NCBI GenBank assembly: GCA_024403235.1
Contig: JAKSSF010000005.1
Location: 1 to 64,000 of the forward strand
Source of the DNA: Lachnospiraceae bacterium
GTDB lineage: Bacteria; Bacillota; Clostridia; Lachnospirales; Lachnospiraceae
DNA: 64,000 nucleotides
Reading direction: 5' to 3'
Shown in pieces: positions 1 to 6,604 of this stretch; within the stretch, counting starts at the first letter, position 1; every line of letters begins with the position of its first letter. A model generated the notes under the pieces. It made no database searches, was not told the DNA's origin, and was given only the letters and a program-made list of their open reading frames with translations. The translations under genes were made by a program, and so were the position numbers.

Positions 1-2
1 TA

Positions 3-41
3 TTACTAGAAACAAAATATACATACAACCAATTTGATTAG
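3..41 (+). CDS. possible C-terminal end of an upstream gene (partial)
   Basis: Frame 3 is open from the window edge to a TAG at 39-41, giving only 12 codons ending in a hydrophilic tail. The stop touches the GGAGGAG ribosome site of the next gene, an arrangement typical of translationally coupled pairs. If the next gene encodes an immunity protein, this could be the end of its toxin, but 12 codons cannot prove a gene. Confidence 0.3.
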   Translation, partial: LLETKYTYNQFD

Positions 42-55
42 GAGGAGATGATAGA

Positions 56-403
56 TTGTATTTTGTTGATTTGAAATATGTAGAAGATAATAAGGAAAAT
101 AATAGTACTAATTATTTGGAATTTACTAAAGAACCATTTGATGTTCTAAAAGCCTGGAAAGAGGATTCTATATACATATATGGTGGAATGTTTGATGAAT
201 TAGGATTCAATAAATTGTTCCGTTCAGTAGTGTCCAATTTTGATTTTTATGATAATACAAAAGTCACTAAGGATGATTGGGACAAATTGTATGAGAAATC
301 ACGTTCAATGGATTCAAAAGTAATAGCAGCATTTGATGAATTAAAAATATGGGTAGATAGATGCTTTGAAAAATGTGACAGTTTTATGATTTTAGAAGTG
401 TAA
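56..403 (+). CDS. small acidic protein of unknown function, immunity-like
   Basis: A 115-residue soluble acidic protein with a TTG start, chosen because GGAGGAG at 41-47 lies eight bases upstream; the nearer ATG at 48 is closed at once by a stop in its own frame. No signal peptide or membrane segment is visible. The layout, with alternating charged and aromatic residues and a C-terminal stretch with W, CF and a hydrophobic end (FMILEV), resembles small immunity proteins of polymorphic-toxin systems, but I cannot name a family. It is AT-rich like the rest of the island and is followed at 417 by the promoter of the Abi-associated RNA. It could equally be an unrelated orphan. Confidence 0.65.
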   Translation: MYFVDLKYVEDNKENNSTNYLEFTKEPFDVLKAWKEDSIYIYGGMFDELGFNKLFRSVVSNFDFYDNTKVTKDDWDKLYEKSRSMDSKVIAAFDELKIWVDRCFEKCDSFMILEV

Positions 404-416
404 AGTTAAATATATC

Positions 417-445
417 TTGACATAAATTTTGTAGATTTGTATATT
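417..445 (+). promoter_or_regulatory. sigma-A promoter for the Abi-associated RNA
   Basis: TTGACA at 417-422, a 17-base spacer and TATATT at 440-445 form a near-consensus promoter. The predicted transcript starts at about 451, directly at the beginning of the structured RNA candidate and about 85 bases before the Abi start codon. Confidence 0.75.
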
Positions 446-450
446 ATATG

Positions 451-518
451 TAGTGGTAGCGCTGTGGAAACTCGAGATGCCCACAGCCCAGGGAGTTCAT
501 GCGTGAACTCTCTTTTTT
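451..518 (+). ncRNA. short structured RNA upstream of the Abi gene (abiF RNA candidate)
   Basis: Between a strong promoter and the Abi gene lies a segment of about 68 bases with two hairpins. The first pairs GCTGTGG (461-467) with CCACAGC (481-487). The second pairs GAGTTCA (493-499) with TGAACTC (504-510) over a four-base loop and is followed by a T-rich tract (511-518), as in an intrinsic terminator. Promoter plus terminator within 100 bases, immediately before an Abi_2-type gene, matches the described pattern of the abiF RNA motif. Such RNAs have been proposed to act as the antitoxin of AbiF-like HEPN proteins. The alternative is a simple attenuator controlling read-through into the Abi gene. 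Confidence 0.65.
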
Positions 519-535
519 CATTTTATGGAGGATTA

Positions 536-1471
536 ATGTCAAAGGTATTTTTTACATATGAGCAGCAACTCGATAAGCTTGAGAAGGATAAAGGGTTAAT
601 AATAGTAGATAGGTCTTATGCAGAATCTATGCTTAAGGCTATTAGCTATTATTCTTTGATTGGAGGATATAAACATCCATTCAAACATTTAGCGTCAGGA
701 AACTATCAGCGTGGTGTAACATTTGAAGAGATTGTTGCATTGTATTATTTTGATGAGAAGATTAGATCAATTTTCCTGGAGTATATACTACATGTAGAAC
801 GGCAAATTAAATCATTATTGTCATATCATTTCTGTGAGAAGTATGGTGAAGTGCAGACAGAGTATTTAAATCCAGCGAATTATAATCTGAATAAGAAAAA
901 TCAGAGCGATATAAATAGAATGATAAATTGCCTGGCTAAGGCGATATCTTTACCAAGTAAGTATGGATATATTGTCCATCATGTAAATAAGTATGGTAAT
1001 GTTCCATTGTGGGTTGCCATGAATGCTATTACGTTTGGAAATCTTTCAAAAATGTATCAGTATTGTACTTCTGATATAAGAACCAAAGTAAGTCAGAACT
1101 ATGCTAGAGTATCTGAGTTTGAGTTACACCAGTTCATTCGAGTACTTGCTGCATGCAGAAATACCTGCGCACACGGGGAAAGATTATTTACATTTCGTAT
1201 TAAGGAATCAGGACCAGATACAGTTCTTCATAAGAAAATGAAAATTCCTGTAAAGAAGGGCGCGTACACACTTGGTAAGCAAGATTTGTTCGCAGTTGTT
1301 ATTGCGTTAAGATATCTTATTACTGATGAAGAGTTTAAGGTGTTCAAACGTGAACTTAAAGCTGCAATCGGAGTTGTTTTGAATAAATGTCCACATATAT
1401 CAGAACAGCAGCTGTATGGCTATATGGGATTTCCAAGTGATTGGGATAAAATAACGAGATATAAAAAATAG
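536..1471 (+). CDS. Abi family (AbiD/AbiF-type, Abi_2) HEPN protein
   Basis: A 311-residue protein. The ATG at 536 is chosen because GGAGGA (527-532) precedes it; an in-frame upstream extension would run through the terminator hairpin. The N-terminal third has the family pattern of a KL..KGL.I element followed by an ISYYSLIGGY-type motif. Near the C-terminal half is R208-N-T-C-A-H213, an R-x4-H signature of HEPN ribonucleases. Family members act in abortive phage infection, and recent work treats AbiF-type proteins with their RNA as toxin-antitoxin modules related to the ancestors of Cas13. RNA cleavage here is inferred from the motif. The gene is AT-rich, sits in a defence-like island and has its own RNA partner candidate directly upstream. 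Confidence 0.88.
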   Translation: MSKVFFTYEQQLDKLEKDKGLIIVDRSYAESMLKAISYYSLIGGYKHPFKHLASGNYQRGVTFEEIVALYYFDEKIRSIFLEYILHVERQIKSLLSYHFCEKYGEVQTEYLNPANYNLNKKNQSDINRMINCLAKAISLPSKYGYIVHHVNKYGNVPLWVAMNAITFGNLSKMYQYCTSDIRTKVSQNYARVSEFELHQFIRVLAACRNTCAHGERLFTFRIKESGPDTVLHKKMKIPVKKGAYTLGKQDLFAVVIALRYLITDEEFKVFKRELKAAIGVVLNKCPHISEQQLYGYMGFPSDWDKITRYKK

Positions 1472-1473
1472 TA

Positions 1474-1503
1474 TTCGCATTTACCATTTATCTTTGCTAT
1501 AAT
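1474..1503 (+). promoter_or_regulatory. candidate promoter for the intergenic RNA
   Basis: A perfect TATAAT (1498-1503) is preceded by TTCGCA (1474-1479) with an 18-base spacer. Transcription would begin near 1510 and cross the structured segment before the DUF3800 remnant. A TTGACA at 1519-1524 is also present but has no well-spaced -10 box. Confidence 0.4.
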
Positions 1504-1509
1504 CTTCTT

Positions 1510-1692
1510 GGCAACAATTTGACAACAGAAAATCAGTAAGCCAAAATAATCTGTGTAACAGAGATAAAATAAAGGCAATTCCAACATGAAACCTAAACAG
1601 AAATGCTTAGTAACAAAATATGAATTGCCGAGATGGAATAAAATAATACAAAGACCTTGAAACGCGTCACTCGCTCTTCAAGGCCTTTTTTT
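1510..1692 (+). ncRNA. structured RNA candidate upstream of the DUF3800 remnant
   Basis: A non-coding stretch with two pairings. GGCAATTC (1574-1581) is complementary to GAATTGCC (1622-1629) across a 40-base loop. A stable hairpin pairs CCTTGAA (1655-1661) with TTCAAGG (1677-1683), with an inner GCG/CGC pair and a T-tract at 1686-1692, as in an intrinsic terminator. The RNA ends 16 bases before the DUF3800 start. Several distinct conserved RNA motifs located next to DUF3800 genes have been reported from comparative genomics, so this is a plausible member, but I cannot assign it to one. It could also simply be the terminator of the Abi gene. Confidence 0.45.
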
Positions 1693-1708
1693 ATTTATAA
1701 GGGTATTT

Positions 1709-1903
1709 ATGGCAGATAAGATATTGAGTATATTTATAGATGAAAGCGGTGATTTTGGACCATATGAAAAGCATAATCCATATTATCTGGTGGCTATGGT
1801 AGCACATAATCAAAGTGTAGATATTTCTGAAGAAATTAATAAAACTCTAATTTATATCCTGCACCTGGAGAATATCAGACATTTTGTTATGATGATGTCA
1901 TAG
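1709..1903 (+). pseudogene. DUF3800 protein, N-terminal fragment
   Basis: The first roughly 48 residues match DUF3800: an IFIDESGDFG motif near residue 10 carrying the acidic residues typical of this RNase-H-like family, then a strand with YYLVAMV. After about residue 48 the frame runs into unrelated sequence and stops at 1903, giving 64 residues where full proteins have about 230-250. The break near 1845-1855 looks like a deletion joining two genes rather than a single-base frameshift, because the sequence beyond does not resemble DUF3800 in any frame. It is probably non-functional. Confidence 0.7.
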
Positions 1904-2139
1904 GTACAGGGCAGGATACCTAAAAATATGTAGATTTGAGTCATTTTCTCTTTGAAATATGCAAGAAGATTGATCAAGCGGATATTGTTGATGTCTTAGT
2001 TACCATCAATGGAAAAAAACAGACGGTATTTTGGGGACAGAATGTGGAAATTAAGACTGCCGAAAAACCGGATCCACCTACAAAGGGAGTAGGATTGAAG
2101 TTTGATTTTGGATTGGATAATGGTTTAACTCGATTTTAA
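1843..2139 (+). pseudogene. remnant of an unidentified gene, interrupted by a stop
   Basis: The frame beginning near 1843 stays open apart from a TAA at 1921-1923 and continues to TAA at 2137-2139. The part after the stop (from TTG at 1936) encodes about 67 residues with a plausible protein composition, ending in a Pro/Lys-rich and then Gly/Asp-rich tail. No ribosome site or start is visible at the 5' end, so it looks like the C-terminal end of a gene fused by deletion to the DUF3800 fragment. I do not recognise the family. Confidence 0.45.
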
Positions 2140-2187
2140 TTCGTTTTTAACTCGACGACTGAATTAAAACGAATTATAATTGAGTTA
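2125..2187. repeat. 23-base near-perfect inverted repeat
   Basis: The arm at 2125-2147 is complementary to 2165-2187 with two mismatches and a 17-base loop. Both arms are AT-rich and contain the core AATTCG/CGAATT; the loop contains a further ACTCGA copy. It begins inside the end of the remnant gene and could be a terminator for both strands, a recombination or transposon end, or a protein-binding site. Confidence 0.6.
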
Positions 2188-2255
2188 AATAAGAATTAAG
2201 TAATAATCATGCGAACAATTCCAATGAAGGAAGATCTCATAGTAGGAAAATAAAT

Positions 2256-2651
2256 ATGTACTATTTTTTGGATGTAGATGGTGTGTTAAATAAGGAAGCA
2301 GACTGGGATAAACCCTTTACAGTAAACCCGGATTGTCTTTCCTGCTTTCGTAAATTATTATCCTATGACAAACATCCATTCATAGTGCTTTCTTCGACCT
2401 GGAGAGCAAATTTGGATATCATTTCATCCTATATTACAGTGGAGGATGTTACACCGAATACAGGAGGAAGAAAAACAAGACAAGAGGAAATAGAATATTA
2501 TATTCGCAGAAATAATATACAAAATTATCTCATATTAGATGATGATGAATCCTTATTTCCGGAGAAAGAAAAGATAGATATCTTTTTTACGGATTATAAA
2601 AAAGGATTAACGGATTCGGATGTCAAACAAATTGTGAAGAAGTATCTATGA
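2256..2651 (+). CDS. HAD-superfamily protein resembling HAD domains of RNA-repair systems
   Basis: A 131-residue single-domain protein. It carries the HAD motif I as DVDGVL (residues 6-11), a motif II-like SSTW with a following Arg (about 46-50), and an acidic LDDD motif III/IV (about 93-96). The SS.WR signature is typical of the small HAD domains found in 'Swiss army knife' RNA-repair contexts rather than of metabolic phosphatases; no cap domain is present. Activity on phosphorylated nucleic-acid ends is inference. It is the last gene of the accessory island, preceded by a weak AGGAAAA ribosome site and followed by a strong terminator. Confidence 0.72.
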   Translation: MYYFLDVDGVLNKEADWDKPFTVNPDCLSCFRKLLSYDKHPFIVLSSTWRANLDIISSYITVEDVTPNTGGRKTRQEEIEYYIRRNNIQNYLILDDDESLFPEKEKIDIFFTDYKKGLTDSDVKQIVKKYL

Positions 2652-2677
2652 TATTTTATAGGTTTATTGTGTATAAG

Positions 2678-2719
2678 CCCCTGACTATTCTTAATAAAGT
2701 AAGTTAGGGGCGCTTTTTT
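2678..2719 (+). terminator. intrinsic terminator
   Basis: A nine-base stem (2678-2686 with 2702-2710, one G-T pair) is followed after three bases by six T. It closes the HAD gene and separates the accessory island from guaA. Confidence 0.85.
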
Positions 2720-2793
2720 ATTTCCCCTTTTTCGAAGCTCCCAAGTATGGTATAGTGATAACACTAATAATTTACTTTATGGAGGGTATTTCA

Positions 2794-3777
2794 ATGGGTT
2801 TAGACAGACGTCCTGACGATATGGTCAGAATTACTACACCGGAGTTGGCACAGGCTTTTATCGATGAGCAGATCAAAGACATTCGGGAGCAGGTGGGAGA
2901 CAAGAAGGTTCTTCTCGCACTTTCCGGTGGTGTTGATTCTTCCGTAGTTGCTGCGCTACTGATTAAAGCAATAGGACAGCAACTGGTATGTGTACATGTG
3001 AATCATGGTTTGCTTCGTAAAGGGGAACCGGAACAGGTTATCGAAGTATTCCGCAATCAGATGAATGCAAACTTAATTTATGTGGATGCCACAGACCGTT
3101 TCCTGGATAAACTTGCAGGGGTATCTGATCCGGAGCAGAAGAGACATATTATTGGTGGGGAATTTATCGAAGTATTTGCAGAAGAAGCGCGTAAGCAGAA
3201 TGGTATTGAGTTTTTGGCACAGGGTACAATTTGGCCCGATATCTTAGAGTCTGAAAACGGAATCAAAGCCCATCATAATGCAGGCGGGCTTCCGGAAGAC
3301 ATGGATTTCGAACTGGTTGAACCGGTGAAGCTTTTGTTCAAAGATGAAGTTCGTGTGGTAGGGGAAGCCCTTGGACTTCCTCATGGTATGGTGTATCGTC
3401 AGCCATTCCCAGGTCCGGGGCTTGGAGTTCGTTGTCCGGGTGCCATTACAAGAGATCGTTTGGAAGCGGTGCGTGAGTCTGATGCCATTCTTCGCGAGGA
3501 ATTTGAGAAGAACGGTCTTGCCGGAAAAGTATGGCAGTACTTTACTGTTGTTCCGGATTTTAAATCTACAGGTATCAAGAATGATAAGAGAGCCTTCGAG
3601 TGGTGCTGTATCGTTCGTGCAATCAATACAACAGATGTTATGACAGCAACGGTTGAGAATATTCCGTATGCGTTGATGTGCCATATTACGGATCGTATTA
3701 CTCATGAAGTTCCTGGTATCAATCGTGTACTGTATGACTTTACACCGAAACCTACCGGTACCGTGGAATTTGAGTAA
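2794..3777 (+). CDS. guaA: GMP synthase, ATP-pyrophosphatase subunit only
   Basis: Amination of XMP to GMP in purine synthesis. The ATG at 2794 follows GGAGGG at 2781-2786 and gives 327 residues. The PP-loop SGGVDSS lies near residue 45, followed by the family motifs HGLLRK, FLAQGT, GGLPEDMDFELVEP and FPGPGLG and the C-terminal dimerisation domain. Ordinary bacterial GuaA is about 510-530 residues because an N-terminal class-I glutamine amidotransferase domain precedes this part; it is absent here, and upstream sequence to the terminator at 2678-2719 shows no trace of it. The enzyme must use free ammonia or a separately encoded glutaminase subunit, as in archaea. The C-terminal third also diverges from the common bacterial form. 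Confidence 0.93.
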   Translation: MGLDRRPDDMVRITTPELAQAFIDEQIKDIREQVGDKKVLLALSGGVDSSVVAALLIKAIGQQLVCVHVNHGLLRKGEPEQVIEVFRNQMNANLIYVDATDRFLDKLAGVSDPEQKRHIIGGEFIEVFAEEARKQNGIEFLAQGTIWPDILESENGIKAHHNAGGLPEDMDFELVEPVKLLFKDEVRVVGEALGLPHGMVYRQPFPGPGLGVRCPGAITRDRLEAVRESDAILREEFEKNGLAGKVWQYFTVVPDFKSTGIKNDKRAFEWCCIVRAINTTDVMTATVENIPYALMCHITDRITHEVPGINRVLYDFTPKPTGTVEFE

Positions 3778-3828
3778 CACAAAACCAATAGAAACAGCGA
3801 AATGGATAGAAGAAACAAATAATGCAAG

Positions 3829-3874
3829 AAGCCGTCATCCTAGAAAATACAATGGATTACGGCTTTCCTTTTTT
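3829..3874 (+). terminator. intrinsic terminator of guaA
   Basis: AAGCCGT (3829-3835) pairs with ACGGCTT (3859-3865), extended inward by ATCC/GGAT, and is followed by a T-rich run ending at 3874. Confidence 0.8.
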
Positions 3875-3924
3875 GAAATCCGACTATTGCTTTTCATAAT
3901 GTTTTTCATAGATTTTGGTTTATC

Positions 3925-3976
3925 TTGACAAACTTTGCTTACTAGAGTAATCTAAATGTAGTTAGACAAAACTAAC
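3925..3976 (+). promoter_or_regulatory. promoter with palindromic operator candidate
   Basis: TTGACA (3925-3930), a 17-base spacer and TAATCT (3948-3953) form a good sigma-A promoter. Overlapping the expected start site is GTTAG (3961-3965), six bases, then CTAAC (3972-3976). This palindrome resembles binding sites of DtxR/IdeR-type metal-dependent repressors, which would fit control of an iron-linked gene; the assignment is inference. Confidence 0.6.
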
Positions 3977-3996
3977 CAGATTATTAGGAGAAAAAA

Positions 3997-4140
3997 ATGA
4001 TAAATATTATAATTATTGCAATATTGATTGTATCAGTGGGATCTGCATGCTTTTATATTTGGAAAGAAAAAAAGAAAGGGAGAGCCTGTATGGGATGTCC
4101 CGCTTCCGGCTGTTCATCTTGCCATTGCAAGGAAAAATAA
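3997..4140 (+). CDS. FeoB-associated Cys-rich membrane peptide
   Basis: A 47-residue protein too short for most gene callers. It starts at ATG 3997 behind AGGAG. It has one N-terminal membrane helix (about residues 3-21), a KEKKKG linker and a C-terminal tail with five cysteines (C31, C34, C39, C42, C44) in CxxC-like spacing. This is the pattern of the FeoB-associated Cys-rich membrane proteins normally encoded just after feoB, where they are thought to aid ferrous iron uptake. Here no feoA or feoB lies on either side, so it is an orphan with its own promoter and palindrome. Confidence 0.78.
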   Translation: MINIIIIAILIVSVGSACFYIWKEKKKGRACMGCPASGCSSCHCKEK

Positions 4141-4143
4141 AAA

Positions 4144-4173
4144 TTGGTGAGATAGTTCCTTTTGTGGTAAAAT
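4144..4173 (+). promoter_or_regulatory. promoter of the LTA-synthase-like gene
   Basis: TTGGTG (4144-4149), an 18-base spacer and TAAAAT (4168-4173), about 56 bases before the start codon. Confidence 0.5.
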
Positions 4174-4229
4174 AAGGGAAATTTACAAGAACCTAGAAGA
4201 AAGCCGGAACTGAACCAAAAAACTTATTT

Positions 4230-6545
4230 ATGAATCGTCGTCAAAAAAAGAAACAACAAAAACAAATTGCATATCAAAAGCAGAAACCGGTAAAGTCGGC
4301 TCCTATAGAGGAAATGCCGAAGGCGAGTAAACCACAGCCGAAAGCGGTTAAATCACAGCCGACTGTGGCCAAGCCGCAACCAGCTACGGCTAAGCCACAG
4401 TCACAGCAGCAAACGATGGCTAAGACAAAGTCTACTTCCGTTTCCGCAAGCAACAAGAAAAACTACAATACCATTTCCCCTTGGGAATTGGTATTTTTTC
4501 CATTGACCATTCTCTATATGGAAATGGTCTTGTCTTTTTCCGCCAAAGGGAATTTTCTGTCCCATTATGGCATTTATATTATGCTTTTTTCTATAGGAAT
4601 GGGTGGAATATTTCTGTCTATTAGTCATGTATTTTCCAAGCAAAAGCATCAAAAAATAGTGCAGGGTGTTCTTTTGGGAGTACTTTCTGCATTTTATTTT
4701 TTCATGTATTTTCTATATTGTATTTTCCAGGTGTTTTATGATTTTAATACCCTTACAGCGGGAGCAAAAGGGGCTATATTGGATTTCGGCGGAGACGGAT
4801 TTTATCTACTTTTTTCTTTTCAGGGGATCTCTCACTTGATTTTATTTTTCCTTCCCCTAGGTCTTTGGTTTTTTTTAGAGAAAAAAGGGAAAACGGCTTG
4901 GAAAAAGAGTACCTTTTCCTGGCGTAGAACAGGTCTTGCCGGTGGAATCATATATATCTTGGCCTTTTTGCTTATTTTAGGAAATAAAAACGATAGGGGA
5001 TTTTTGTCTTCTGCCTACAATTATCAAACTGCGGTTGCAGATTTTGGATTGATAACCGGTGTGGGACTGGATATAAAAACTGCAGTTTTTGCAAAGTCTG
5101 AGCCTGTTACCTTTGAGATAGAAGCAGAACCGGATTTGGTAGTAGGGGAAGAACAAAAAGAAGAGATATCGGCTTTGGAGACACAGGTTTCTGAAGATAT
5201 TTCAGAAGACTTAGTAGATGCAGAAACTACCGAAGAACCAATGTTACAGGATACCAATCAATTCCCTATGTATTTCGAAGCAGAAAAAAATCAAATGGAG
5301 TTTGATTGGGCTGCTCTTTCCCAAAAAGGCGGGGGAGATTTTACTGCCTTGGATCAATATGTGCAGTCCCAGGAAGCCTCTTGCAAGAATTCCATGACTG
5401 GGTTATTCAAAGGGAAAAATCTAATTTTTCTAACAGCAGAGGCCTTTAGCGCAGAAGTAATTGATGAAAATAGAACGCCTACTTTATATCGTATGGCTAC
5501 CAAAGGAATTCAATTCACAGATTATTATCAACCCAGCTCTGCCGGCACTACCGGAGGAGAATACGCCAATCTTTTCGGTATGCTTCCCGGGTTAGGAGGT
5601 AAATCCATCAGAGAAACAGAAACCCACAACAACTGGATTACCATGGCTTCTCGCTTGACGGAAGAGGGCTATTATGGGAAAGCCTATCATAATAATAGTT
5701 ATACCTTTTATGACAGACACAAAACCCATATTAACTTAGGCTATTCAGATGGTTATATGGGGAATGGAAATGGGTTGGAATCGGTATTAAGTCCTGTTTG
5801 GCCACAAAGTGACTTGGAAATGTTGGAAGGAACTTTTCCTACATATGTAGAGAAACAGCCTTTTAACATCTATTACATGACCGTCAGTGGTCACAGCCTA
5901 TATACCTATGAGAAAAATGCTATGGCCAGAAAAAACTGGGATGTGGTAAAGGACTTGCCCTATTCAGATCCTATCAAGGTGTATCTGGGAGCACAGCAGG
6001 AATTGGAAAATGCCATGGCCTATTTGCTGGAAACCTTGGAAAAAGAAGGAATAGCGGATGATACGGTAGTAGTAATCAGCACAGATCACTTCCCTTATGG
6101 CTTGGATCAGGATAATGAAGAAAGTAAAAATCTTTCGGAATTATATGGCTATCCTATTACCAATGACTGGGAAAGAGATCATAATCGACTGATTTTATGG
6201 AGCGGCTGTTTGGAAGAAAAAGAGCCAATCGTAGTAGACACTCCTACCACCAGCATGGATATTTTACCAACCCTTTGTAATTTATTTGGGGTAGAATTTG
6301 ATTCCAGACTTTTGCCCGGAAGAGATGTTTTTTCCGATAGATTACCGGTAGCCTTTACCTTAGGCTATGCTTGGAAAACAGAACTAGGCACCTATATGCC
6401 TGGGAAAGGCTTTCAGAAAAAAACAGAGGATACGGTGATACCGGAAGGCTATGAAAAAGGAATTCATAATCTTGTAAAAAATAAAATTGCATACACCAAA
6501 GGGGTACTGCAACAGGATTATTTTAGATATTTATTTGAAAATTAA
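4230..6545 (+). CDS. LTA-synthase-family membrane sulfatase/phosphoglycerol transferase
   Basis: A 771-residue protein with a cytoplasmic Lys/Gln/Pro-rich head containing repeated KPQP units (residues 20-70), about five membrane helices (80-290), an acidic Glu/Asp linker (300-350) and an extracellular alkaline-phosphatase-fold domain. Catalytic features match LtaS: a metal-binding Glu in LTAEAF, the nucleophile Thr in AGTTGGEYAN, a His in VSGHSLY, and the Asp-His pair in STDHFPYG. Family enzymes transfer glycerol-phosphate from phosphatidylglycerol to a surface polymer. It is longer than the roughly 650 residues of S. aureus LtaS because of the head and linker. The ribosome site before the ATG is weak. 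The next genes encode a sigma/anti-sigma pair that may sense the envelope. Confidence 0.88.
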   Translation: MNRRQKKKQQKQIAYQKQKPVKSAPIEEMPKASKPQPKAVKSQPTVAKPQPATAKPQSQQQTMAKTKSTSVSASNKKNYNTISPWELVFFPLTILYMEMVLSFSAKGNFLSHYGIYIMLFSIGMGGIFLSISHVFSKQKHQKIVQGVLLGVLSAFYFFMYFLYCIFQVFYDFNTLTAGAKGAILDFGGDGFYLLFSFQGISHLILFFLPLGLWFFLEKKGKTAWKKSTFSWRRTGLAGGIIYILAFLLILGNKNDRGFLSSAYNYQTAVADFGLITGVGLDIKTAVFAKSEPVTFEIEAEPDLVVGEEQKEEISALETQVSEDISEDLVDAETTEEPMLQDTNQFPMYFEAEKNQMEFDWAALSQKGGGDFTALDQYVQSQEASCKNSMTGLFKGKNLIFLTAEAFSAEVIDENRTPTLYRMATKGIQFTDYYQPSSAGTTGGEYANLFGMLPGLGGKSIRETETHNNWITMASRLTEEGYYGKAYHNNSYTFYDRHKTHINLGYSDGYMGNGNGLESVLSPVWPQSDLEMLEGTFPTYVEKQPFNIYYMTVSGHSLYTYEKNAMARKNWDVVKDLPYSDPIKVYLGAQQELENAMAYLLETLEKEGIADDTVVVISTDHFPYGLDQDNEESKNLSELYGYPITNDWERDHNRLILWSGCLEEKEPIVVDTPTTSMDILPTLCNLFGVEFDSRLLPGRDVFSDRLPVAFTLGYAWKTELGTYMPGKGFQKKTEDTVIPEGYEKGIHNLVKNKIAYTKGVLQQDYFRYLFEN

Positions 6546-6604
6546 AAAATTTTTGCAATAAAATCCTTTTCTATTGCATTAATAGATTAGAAAGGACAGA
6601 AACA

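Noticed and set aside
437-535. Longer Abi protein starting upstream of 536
   Set aside because: It would translate through the promoter-driven RNA and its terminator; a ribosome site exists only before 536.
1-2720. Integrative element using guaA as attachment site
   Set aside because: guaA-targeting elements insert at its 3' end; here the island lies on the 5' side, with no integrase and no direct repeat seen.
3244-3780. 178-codon open frame on the minus strand opposite guaA
   Set aside because: It lies wholly within the well-conserved guaA coding region, has no ribosome site and an implausible Cys/Thr/Asn composition; it is a shadow frame.
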